A DNA stretch of 64,000 nt from Lacibacter luteus (lineage in GTDB: Bacteria > Bacteroidota > Bacteroidia > Chitinophagales > Chitinophagaceae), in assembly GCF_004118265.1 (NCBI RefSeq), contig NZ_SDHW01000001.1, forward strand, positions 62,001-126,000, read 5' to 3'. The translations under genes were made by a program, and so were the position numbers. The notes beneath the pieces are model-generated. The model searched no databases. It saw nothing but the letters and a program-made list of their open reading frames with translations, and was not told the DNA's origin. The first letter of the stretch is position 1. Each line of letters starts with the position of its first letter. This document shows positions 9,667-17,104 of this stretch, in pieces.

Positions 9667-10233
9667 TTAATCGAGAAGACGCTGTTCTAATTCGTCATTA
9701 ATTTTTTTAAAGAGATGATAGGGTTTGTAAATACGCCAGTTATCAATCTCTTTCAGTTCGAGATAGCGATTCAGTTTAAGTTTTTTAAAATCGTATTGTG
9801 TTTGTTCCGGCATGTTCAGAATTACCGTCCAACCGTTTTCATCTGCACAGTTTTCGTACCACTCTTCGTAGTAATCTTTTTCGCTGCTGTGGAAGTTGAG
9901 TACGTTTTCGGCAATAAGAATAAATTTGTAAATGCCTTCATTCATTAGTTTTTCAATTACCTCACGCTTTAATTCCATTACATCGTTTTCAATAGCATCG
10001 TTCCATTCACCAATCAATTCAATCACTGCATATTTTTCTATGTAATCTGCAATTAATATTTTCAGGTATAATGTACGGCTGCCAAACTCATCCCATTGCG
10101 GATGGATATAGTAGTTGTATACTGTTTGCGAAAATTCAAACTCGGAGTATTGGCGGCCATAGAATGGCGATCGTTCATCTTCTTCGCTAACGTAAATATG
10201 TCGCCAGTTATAAAAAGGTTCTATATCGTGCAT
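9667..10233 (-). CDS. Conserved hypothetical cytoplasmic protein
   Basis: 188 residues, rich in Tyr, Trp, Glu and Asp, with no signal peptide or membrane segment. Segments include YAVIELIGEWNDAIENDV, LMNEGIYKFILIAENVLNF and ENGWTVILNMPEQ. An alternation of hydrophobic strands and acidic helices suggests a small alpha/beta fold. I do not recognise the family. ATG at 10233. Codon use matches the neighbours, and the reading frame is the only long one here. Confidence 0.65.
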   Translation of the reverse strand: MHDIEPFYNWRHIYVSEEDERSPFYGRQYSEFEFSQTVYNYYIHPQWDEFGSRTLYLKILIADYIEKYAVIELIGEWNDAIENDVMELKREVIEKLMNEGIYKFILIAENVLNFHSSEKDYYEEWYENCADENGWTVILNMPEQTQYDFKKLKLNRYLELKEIDNWRIYKPYHLFKKINDELEQRLLD

Positions 10234-10301
10234 ATCCTCAAATCAACAACAGGCTTTAGTGCCGTTGCTGCAAATTTCAAATTTGCACGCAAAACAAAAA
10301 A

Positions 10302-10553
10302 TTAATTATCGTTACTGTTATTGTAATAGTCGGCCGTTTGCAAAATGGTGCAGGGATGTACGTAGTTAAACAATGTAGTAGTGATAAGTTCTGCAAGCTC
10401 CTGCCGGCTTACACAAAACGATTCGCTGCTGAGCGATAATTTGTATGCATGGATTTTGTGATACGCAAGAAAAGCAAGGCGGCTTGTGTGATCTTCAATG
10501 ATGGCGAAGGATTCGGCAATGTGCGAATGATCGTCGAAGTAATGGCGTTTCAT
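10302..10553 (-). CDS. Small hypothetical protein
   Basis: 83 residues with an ATG at 10553, His- and Ser-rich (MKRHYFDDHSHIAESFAI), ending in an Asn-rich tail (YYNNSNDN). No domain is recognised. It lies 68 bases before the previous gene on the same strand and 110 bases after the transglutaminase gene. It is kept because it fills its interval, has sensible composition and has no competing frame. Confidence 0.5.
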   Translation of the reverse strand: MKRHYFDDHSHIAESFAIIEDHTSRLAFLAYHKIHAYKLSLSSESFCVSRQELAELITTTLFNYVHPCTILQTADYYNNSNDN

Positions 10554-10663
10554 CGGAATCAGATTTTGGTTTAACAGATGTTGGATACAATAACAACGTA
10601 AATATAGCCCGTAAAATTGCCTTTACCTGTAGTATAACATCAACTCTTTTGTAAACCAATCGC

Positions 10664-11617
10664 TTATTGCTGCTGCTGTTGCTGCTGTTCTTCTGCTTCG
10701 GCCAGCTGACGTTCGGCTTCCTTATCTGTTTCGGACACGATCATTTGCACATCATTCACTTCTTCAAACATGTGCCCGTCTTCGTAACCAACCGAAACAT
10801 AAACCGATAAGGTTTGCCGTGAAATACCTTTAAATGTTCCTTTTACCGGAGAACAATCGTTGAAGTTACGGCCAACTGCCAGTTTTACGTGGTGCGCTGT
10901 AGCCCAAACATTGTTGGTAGGATCGATACCAGCCCAGCCATACTGTGGTATATAAGCTTCAACCCAGGCATGTGTAGCCCCTTCGCCCCGCATACCGTTT
11001 TTATTTGGACAGATATAGCCACTTACATAACGTGCAGGAATGCCCATTGTACGCAGCAATTGTAACAACACATGTGCAAAATCCTGGCATACACCACTGC
11101 GATGATCGAGAATTTCATCAACTGTTGTTTCAATATTGGTGATGCCTTTAATGTATTTAAATTCGGAGAAGATATAGGCCGAACAGGCTTCTACTATCTG
11201 CATTACTAATTGCTGCGAACAGTTCAGCTGTTCGATAATATCGTTAATAGCCTTGGTTGACTTTATTTCTTCTGCACGTGAAAGTTCGAGCAGTTGAAAA
11301 TCGTTGCTTACCAGTTCCTGCAGTTCTTCTTTGGTACTGTTAACCTGTGTAATGTTTTCTGAACCCAACGTGCGAACCATTACCCTGCTGTCAATTACAA
11401 GTGAAGTATGTGCTTCCAGCAAACTGAAATCGGCACAACGGTTTCCCCAGTAATCAATAAAGAAGAATAATTCCGGATCGGTTGAAATACTTACTTCGTG
11501 CTGCAGTATTTCCTGCTGGGTAGAAGCAACCGGGTAAATGCGTAACTGGTTTACACTTTCCTTTACAGGTCGGTTGTATGTATATTTTGTAACGTGCTGT
11601 ATTTTAAAAACGGGCAT
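10664..11617 (-). CDS. Transglutaminase-like cysteine protease/ligase family protein
   Basis: 317 residues. An N-terminal beta domain (FKIQHVTKYTYNRPVKES, the bacterial transglutaminase N-terminal region) precedes a transglutaminase core. The expected triad is visible: C177 in RSGVCQDFAH, H216 in ATHAWVEAY and D232 in GWAGIDPTNN. No signal peptide is present, so it acts in the cytoplasm. The chain ends in seven Gln before the stop, encoded by mixed CAG/CAA codons. It lies 12 bases after an alpha-E gene, which follows an ATP-grasp gene. This trio recurs in many bacteria and has been predicted to make or process a peptide modification; the substrate is unknown. Confidence 0.9.
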   Translation of the reverse strand: MPVFKIQHVTKYTYNRPVKESVNQLRIYPVASTQQEILQHEVSISTDPELFFFIDYWGNRCADFSLLEAHTSLVIDSRVMVRTLGSENITQVNSTKEELQELVSNDFQLLELSRAEEIKSTKAINDIIEQLNCSQQLVMQIVEACSAYIFSEFKYIKGITNIETTVDEILDHRSGVCQDFAHVLLQLLRTMGIPARYVSGYICPNKNGMRGEGATHAWVEAYIPQYGWAGIDPTNNVWATAHHVKLAVGRNFNDCSPVKGTFKGISRQTLSVYVSVGYEDGHMFEEVNDVQMIVSETDKEAERQLAEAEEQQQQQQQ

Positions 11618-11629
11618 TGAATCCTAAAA

Positions 11630-12571
11630 CTAAGTGTACGAGAAAAATTGTTGACCAAGCATGTGCGAAAAACTCAGCAGGTCTGTTTTTGTTTCCTGCA
11701 AAAAGCGCTGCAATGTAGCTTGTTTAATGGAGCTTTCATCTGCAAATTTTACACGGCTGTAAATACGGCCAAATTCACGGTACAAGGCTTGCTTTTGCGG
11801 CGGTTCATTGTCTTCCAATACATCCTTCAGATACTTCTCTGCACGGGATAAAGAATAAACTACCGATCGTGGGTATAAATGATTAAGCATTGCCTGGTGT
11901 AACACATTGGAGTTAATGTTTGCACCCTGGTAACTTTTCAGATGCAGTTCATAACCTGAGAGTGAAAACAAAAGGTTACGCCAAAATAAAATGTCCTTGT
12001 TATCGTCAAGATCATAACCAATTTGCTCAAAGTGTTTGCTTGTTACATCGGTAGTAAGAATGGCCCTTTCAATAAAACGACCAAGACTCATAAAGTTCCA
12101 GCCCATACCACGTGGCATGGTTGTATCGGTAACGCCTACGTAAGTTAAACAGAGCTTAAGAAAATGATCGATGGTTGGTAATGCTTCCGAACCGGTTAGT
12201 TTTTTATCGAGCCCGGCCTGGTTAACGGTGTGATAAATAAGATTTACTTCTTCCCACACCTCCTTTGTAATATGATCCTGCATGCCCCTTGCATTTTCTC
12301 TTGCTTTGGTAATAATGCAGCGTAAAGAATTTTGATTCGAAGGCCGCATGATCAGATACTGCAATGCATCGGCTGGCGAATATTCAATTGCTTTAATTTC
12401 TTCGGCATTTAGTGTGCCGAACATTTCCAGCACCGGTTTCCACGAATACACACCGTGTGGTCCTTTATCGAGCGATATAAAATAATTCGTTAGTAATACA
12501 CGCAACAAACCTTCGGCCCGTTCCATATAACGGTTCATCCAGAACATTGAATCGGCAACACGACTAAGCAT
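11630..12571 (-). CDS. Alpha-E domain protein
   Basis: 313 residues, almost entirely alpha-helical, beginning MLSRVADSMFWMNRYMERAE, the signature opening of the alpha-E family. AEKYLKDVLEDNEPP and a long run of charged helices follow. No catalytic residues are recognised. The family is known mainly through its genomic pairing with circularly permuted ATP-grasp proteins and transglutaminases, as here. It probably serves as a helical partner or substrate carrier (inference). A low-complexity repeat directly precedes the start codon at 12571. Confidence 0.9.
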   Translation of the reverse strand: MLSRVADSMFWMNRYMERAEGLLRVLLTNYFISLDKGPHGVYSWKPVLEMFGTLNAEEIKAIEYSPADALQYLIMRPSNQNSLRCIITKARENARGMQDHITKEVWEEVNLIYHTVNQAGLDKKLTGSEALPTIDHFLKLCLTYVGVTDTTMPRGMGWNFMSLGRFIERAILTTDVTSKHFEQIGYDLDDNKDILFWRNLLFSLSGYELHLKSYQGANINSNVLHQAMLNHLYPRSVVYSLSRAEKYLKDVLEDNEPPQKQALYREFGRIYSRVKFADESSIKQATLQRFLQETKTDLLSFSHMLGQQFFSYT

Positions 12572-12602
12572 TTATGATTTCTGATTTTAGATTTATGATT
12601 TT
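12571..12602. repeat. Low-complexity ATTTATGATTT-type tandem repeat
   Basis: Imperfect tandem copies of TTTATGATTT / CTGATTTTAG abut the start codon of the alpha-E gene. Such tracts are common between Bacteroidota genes and look like microsatellite expansions. Confidence 0.5.
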
Positions 12603-12660
12603 GTTTCTGGTTTCAATGATGCGGTATTTCCTACATGTAACCAGTAACTTGAAACGGTTT

Positions 12661-12697
12661 TGATTTTCGTACTTCCAACTTTGTATCTCGTACTTAA
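12661..12697. repeat. CGTACTT-type interspersed repeat, copy 1
   Basis: TCGTACTTCC and TCTCGTACTT occur within 35 bases. The same words recur at 16157-16186, 41014-41044 and 48857-48884. Confidence 0.5.
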
Positions 12698-14143
12698 TTA
12701 ATCAATCACCCAAGTGTCTTTACTTCCTCCTCCCTGCGATGAGTTAACTACAAGTGAACCTTCTTTCAATGCAACACGTGTTAAACCACCCGGAACGATC
12801 TTTACGCCATCGGGTCCGCATAAAGCATAAGGACGAAGATCTACATGTCGTGCTTTTAGCTGCCCATCAATAAAACAAGGAACAGTTGATAATTGAATAA
12901 TCGGTTGTGCAATAAATTCTCTCGGGTTCTTTTCAATTTCATTTTTAAACAAACGCATTTCTTCGTCTGTTGCTTTGTTGCCCATGAGCATACCATAACC
13001 TCCACTTTGGTTGGTTCGTTTCACTACCATCTTGTTCATGTTTTCAAACACATGTTTGCGTTCGTCTTCATTACTCATTTGGTATGTTGGTACGTTCTGC
13101 AGAATGGGTTCTTCGTTAAGGTAATATTTGATCATTGCAGGTACATAGGCATAAACCGCTTTATCATCGGCCACACCATTACCAACCGCATTGGCCAAAG
13201 CAACAGTTCCTTTACGATAGGCACCCATAATACCAGGTACACCCAACATACTATCCGGACGGAAAAGTAACGGATCCATAAACTCATCATCAATGCGGCG
13301 ATAGATTACATCAACCTGTTGCAAGCCACCTGTTGTTTTCATGTACACTTTGTGGTTGTCGATCACAAGATCTCTTCCTTCAACCAGCTGTATTCCCATT
13401 TGCCGTGCAAGAAATGTATGTTCGTAATAAGCCGAATTATAAACCCCCGGTGTAAGTAATACCACTGTTGGTTTGCTTATTGCACGTGGCGACAATGCCA
13501 TTAAGTTATTGTGCAGCAACAATGGATAATTATTCACCATACGTACATTGGCTTTAACCAGCAGATCTGGGAAAAGTCGCTTGGTTACTTCCCTGTTCTC
13601 TAACATGTACGATACGCCTGATGGCGTACGCAGGTTATCTTCCAGGATATAGAATGTGCCATCTTCGCCACGAATAAGATCGATACCGGAAATATGTACA
13701 TAAATATCATGGGGAACTTTTATACCTGCTACTTCCCGCAGGTAATGCTGGCAGGATGCAATGAGTTCGGCAGGGATGATTTTGTCTTTAATGATCTGCT
13801 GCTCATTGTAGATATCTTTCAGAAAAAGGTTTAGTGTTTTTAAACGTTGTGTAATTCCTTTTTCTATATGATCCCATTCGGCAGCAGTGATGATGCGTGG
13901 CAGAATATCAAAGGGAAAAATGCGCTCAATACCGGCATTATCGCTGTATACCGTAAATGTGATGCCCTGGTTCATAAACAACTCGCCGGCGAGTTTGTCT
14001 TTTGTACGCAGTTCGTCAATACTGTGTACGCCCAAAGCTTCTACTAATTTTTGGTAAGGAAGGCGGATATGCCCGTTCTGCTGCATTTCATCAAACAAAG
14101 CAGGGTTTGTCTGATAATACTTTATCAGTGTTTCAGTCTCCAT
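12698..14143 (-). CDS. Circularly permuted type 2 ATP-grasp protein
   Basis: 481 residues from ATG 14143 (METETLIKYYQ). An upstream in-frame extension of 14 residues is not needed. The ATP-grasp signature appears as HISGIDLIRGEDGTFYILED, followed by NLRTPSGVSYMLENR. Later segments VVLLTPGVYNSAYYEHTFLA, DVIYRRIDDEF and VVKRTNQSGGYGM are typical of the family. These enzymes are expected to ligate a carboxylate to an amine using ATP, but no substrate is established. It heads a three-gene unit with the alpha-E and transglutaminase genes. Confidence 0.92.
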   Translation of the reverse strand: METETLIKYYQTNPALFDEMQQNGHIRLPYQKLVEALGVHSIDELRTKDKLAGELFMNQGITFTVYSDNAGIERIFPFDILPRIITAAEWDHIEKGITQRLKTLNLFLKDIYNEQQIIKDKIIPAELIASCQHYLREVAGIKVPHDIYVHISGIDLIRGEDGTFYILEDNLRTPSGVSYMLENREVTKRLFPDLLVKANVRMVNNYPLLLHNNLMALSPRAISKPTVVLLTPGVYNSAYYEHTFLARQMGIQLVEGRDLVIDNHKVYMKTTGGLQQVDVIYRRIDDEFMDPLLFRPDSMLGVPGIMGAYRKGTVALANAVGNGVADDKAVYAYVPAMIKYYLNEEPILQNVPTYQMSNEDERKHVFENMNKMVVKRTNQSGGYGMLMGNKATDEEMRLFKNEIEKNPREFIAQPIIQLSTVPCFIDGQLKARHVDLRPYALCGPDGVKIVPGGLTRVALKEGSLVVNSSQGGGSKDTWVID

Positions 14144-14249
14144 TATCGATTTTAGTGTTAATGAAAAAGAGTTGCCAGCGCACAAATTTGTACGGCAAAC
14201 AACTCTTCGCTCAATTTAAGGAAAACAGCTTAGTTGATGAAATAAATTA

Positions 14250-14720
14250 TTAAATGCTCTTAAAATCGTTGTTATTAAGAAATAAAGAAAAAATGAAATT
14301 TAGAAGGGCAAAGAACAATATTGGCAGTACAATGAGAAAAAAAGTTATTGTACTGTCTAGCCATGAAGGTTGAGAGGAAAGGTTTGTATTCCACAACTTC
14401 CCTTCTTCAGTTTGGTTAACAAAAGTGTAATCCTTGTCTTTGTAAAGCTTTGAAATTTTTCCTTTTGATAGCAAGTAATTATTTACTCTATGATAATATT
14501 TGCTGATGATGTATAAGAATACAGAATAGTAAAATGGGATCATACTTGCATTTAAAATCGCAAACTGTACTTTTCTACCATAAAAGAGAAAAATACAAAA
14601 AGGGAAGACAAGACTGATCAGGATCGCAGAGGATATTATTTTTTTACTATACAACTTTTGAGTGAAGATGAAAGTAAAGAATAAATGTACAATAACGAAC
14701 CCAAGTATGATAAAGCTCAT
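14250..14720 (-). CDS. AT-rich integral membrane protein of unknown function
   Basis: 156 residues with about four hydrophobic helices (MSFIILGFVIVHLFFTFIF, IISSAILISLVFPFCIFLFY, MIPFYYSVFLYIIS, FFLIVLPILFFALLNFIFS). A soluble loop of about 50 residues (KGKISKLYKDKDYTF...) separates the last two. No known domain is recognised. Codon use is distinctly AT-rich compared with thrC downstream (22 bases away), which suggests recent acquisition. ATG at 14720. Confidence 0.6.
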   Translation of the reverse strand: MSFIILGFVIVHLFFTFIFTQKLYSKKIISSAILISLVFPFCIFLFYGRKVQFAILNASMIPFYYSVFLYIISKYYHRVNNYLLSKGKISKLYKDKDYTFVNQTEEGKLWNTNLSSQPSWLDSTITFFLIVLPILFFALLNFIFSLFLNNNDFKSI

Positions 14721-14742
14721 TGCCTGATTTTTTACTTTATCC

Positions 14743-16038
14743 TTATTGCTTTAAAAAATCTTTTAAGGCTTCAAACGTAGCATTAATTTTTGTTGACTGC
14801 TTTGGCAGATCAATGATGTCTTTTACAGATTCGGGTAATGGTACTGTTTCATTTAAAACCGGTTCCACCACATCATAAAATTTTACAGGGTGTGCTGTTT
14901 CGAGGAACATACCTTTTAATAACGAATGTTGCTGCAGGTATTCTTCCAACGCAAGGTATCCAACAGCACCATGCGGATCGAGTGTATAGCCTGTTGCATC
15001 AAACACACGTTTCATTGTTTGTTTAGTTGCTTCATCGGTAATACTTACACTGCTGAATTTTTCTTTCAGCTGCGGAAACTGTTGATGGAATAATTCAAGT
15101 ATGCGTACAAAGTTGCTGGGATTACCAACATCCATTGCATTACTGATAGTAGCAACGGCAGCTTTGGGTTGGTATTGCTGGCTCTGCATGTAATTAGGCA
15201 CAACATTGTTGGCATTACAGGCTGCAATAAAATGTTGTACCGGTAAACCGCTCATGTGTGCTAATATGCCTGCACAGATATTACCAAAGTTGCCGCTTGG
15301 TACAGCAATAACCGGCGCCTGCTCTTTCTGTTTCCATTGTTTATATGCAAAGAAATAGTAGAACTGCTGTGGCAACCATCTTGCAACGTTGATGGAGTTT
15401 GCCGAGGTAAGAAATAATTGTTTGTTGAGCTCCGCATCTGTAAACGCCTGTTTCACCATTTGCTGACAATCATCAAATGTACCGTTTACCTCCAGGGCAT
15501 GAATGTTTTTACCAAGCGTTGTAAGCTGTTTCTCCTGCACACTGCTTACTTTACCACTTGGATAAAGAATAACCACATCTACTCCATCCACATCGAAAAA
15601 ACCATTTGCAACAGCGCCGCCTGTATCGCCGCTGGTGGCAACAAGCACAGTTACTTTTTTGCCTGCACCTTTTACAAACTCACCAAGACACCTGCTCATA
15701 AACCTTGCACCAACATCTTTAAACGCCAGTGTTGGCCCGTGAAATAATTCAAGTGATGAGATGTTTTCTGTTACCAGTACTAACGGAATCGGAAAGTTGA
15801 CGGTTTCGGATACAATGCGAAACAGGTCATCTTCCTTTATTTCGTTACCCACATAAGGTTTAATAACACGAAAAGCAATTTCTTCGTTGCTGATGTTTTC
15901 GATGTTACTGATAAGTTCTTTATCAACCTGTGGAATAGTTTCGGGAAAGTACAATCCTTTATCGGGGGCCTGGCCAAGTATGGTTGCTTCTTTAAACGAA
16001 GCAATGGGCGATTGTTTATGTAAGCTGTAGTAATTCAA
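14743..16038 (-). CDS. thrC: Threonine synthase
   Basis: 431 residues. It converts O-phosphohomoserine to threonine with PLP. The PLP-binding Lys is K107 in ELFHGPTLAFKDVGARFM. The phosphate-cup segment VATSGDTGGAVANGF and the SANSINVARWLPQ and VPSGNFGN segments are all typical of the shorter bacterial class. It ends the thrA-thrB-thrC order on the minus strand, separated from thrB by 134 bases that hold two repeat elements. Confidence 0.96.
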   Translation of the reverse strand: MNYYSLHKQSPIASFKEATILGQAPDKGLYFPETIPQVDKELISNIENISNEEIAFRVIKPYVGNEIKEDDLFRIVSETVNFPIPLVLVTENISSLELFHGPTLAFKDVGARFMSRCLGEFVKGAGKKVTVLVATSGDTGGAVANGFFDVDGVDVVILYPSGKVSSVQEKQLTTLGKNIHALEVNGTFDDCQQMVKQAFTDAELNKQLFLTSANSINVARWLPQQFYYFFAYKQWKQKEQAPVIAVPSGNFGNICAGILAHMSGLPVQHFIAACNANNVVPNYMQSQQYQPKAAVATISNAMDVGNPSNFVRILELFHQQFPQLKEKFSSVSITDEATKQTMKRVFDATGYTLDPHGAVGYLALEEYLQQHSLLKGMFLETAHPVKFYDVVEPVLNETVPLPESVKDIIDLPKQSTKINATFEALKDFLKQ

Positions 16039-16070
16039 TTTGAAAAAGTTTTTTGTTATTCGATTTTAAA

Positions 16071-16148
16071 CGTCATGTCGAGGAACGAGGCATCTCTGCA
16101 ATTGCAGGCAGGAATATTTTTTGAGACCTCTCCTGCGTCGAGGTGACG
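16071..16148. repeat. REP/MITE-like imperfect palindrome between thrB and thrC
   Basis: The element opens CGTCATGTCGAGGAACGAGG and closes TCGAGGTGACG, so the ends are imperfect inverted repeats. The centre contains GGCATCTC and GAGACCTC, also inverted. It has the look of the short palindromic elements with TCGA-containing ends known from many genomes. Transcribed, it would form a hairpin between two genes of the thr operon. Confidence 0.6.
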
Positions 16149-16156
16149 GAGAAGCT

Positions 16157-16186
16157 TCGTAACTCGTACTTCTTACTTCGTACTTA
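16157..16186. repeat. CGTACTT-type interspersed repeat, copy 2
   Basis: CGTAACTCGTACTTCTTACT and TTCGTACTT lie directly against the REP-like element and the 3' end of thrB. This is the same word family as the copies at 12.7, 41.0 and 48.9 kb. Confidence 0.55.
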
Positions 16187-17099
16187 TCTCACTTACTCCT
16201 TCCTGCGCAATAGAAGTAACATAAGTTTTATAATCGATGCCCAGGCGCTGAAACACTTCCTGCATAATCAGTTCAACACTTTTTGCAGTTGCTTCATCGG
16301 TACTCAACATAAAGATCGATGGTCCACTGCCCGAAATACCGCCGCCTAATGCTCCGGCTTCTTTGCTTCTGGTTTTAATTTCATCAAAGCCGGGAATTAA
16401 AATGCTGCGTACAGGTTCAATGATTACATCTTCCAAACTACGACCGATAAGATCGGTATCGCCTTTTTCAAAACCTGCAACCAACCCTGCAATATTTCCC
16501 CATTGCTTAATGGCATCTTTCAACAACACTTCTTTGCGAAGGATCTGTCTTGCATCACTTGTTTTTACTTCTATCTGCGGATGCACAACTGTTACAAACA
16601 ACGAAGGTGAGTTAAGCGGCACAATATCCAACGGATGAATAGAACGGATAAGTGTTACGCCACCGGTAATGCAAGGTGTAATGTTATCGGCATGCTTTAC
16701 ACCACTCGCCAGCTTTTCACCATTCATGGCGAATTGCACCAGTTCATCTTTTGTAAAACGATTCTCCAGTAAATAGTTTGCAGCAACCGCAGCACCGGCA
16801 GCACTTGCAGCACTGGAGCCAAGACCACTACCGGGTTTAATATGCTTTTCAATTTCAACTTCAAAGCCAATATTATCGCCCAGCTTTTCCATGATCGATA
16901 ACAATACCACACCTGCCACATTTTTTTCTGCTTCGGTTGGTAAGTTGTAATCATCTTTATTGGTGATGATCACTTTGGGTTCGTTGATCAGTTTCAGTTT
17001 CATAATATCGTATGGCTCTTTCAGCGCCATACCCAATATATCGAAACCACAAACGAGGTTGGCAACAGTTGCCGGACATTTCACTACTACTTCTTTCAT
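16173..17099 (-). CDS. thrB: Homoserine kinase
   Basis: 308 residues of the GHMP kinase family. It phosphorylates homoserine for ThrC. The ATP-binding motif is KPGSGLGSSAASAAGAAVAA near residues 87-106. The N-terminal motif appears as VKCPATVANLVCGFDILGMA and the C-terminal GHMP motif as GGGISGSGPSIFML. It starts 5 bases after thrA, so the two are probably translationally coupled. Its last codons overlap a CGTACTT-type repeat, so the C-terminal SEISTK is partly encoded by repeat sequence. Confidence 0.95.
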   Translation of the reverse strand: MKEVVVKCPATVANLVCGFDILGMALKEPYDIMKLKLINEPKVIITNKDDYNLPTEAEKNVAGVVLLSIMEKLGDNIGFEVEIEKHIKPGSGLGSSAASAAGAAVAANYLLENRFTKDELVQFAMNGEKLASGVKHADNITPCITGGVTLIRSIHPLDIVPLNSPSLFVTVVHPQIEVKTSDARQILRKEVLLKDAIKQWGNIAGLVAGFEKGDTDLIGRSLEDVIIEPVRSILIPGFDEIKTRSKEAGALGGGISGSGPSIFMLSTDEATAKSVELIMQEVFQRLGIDYKTYVTSIAQEGVSEISTK

Positions 17100-17104
17100 C
17101 GGTC

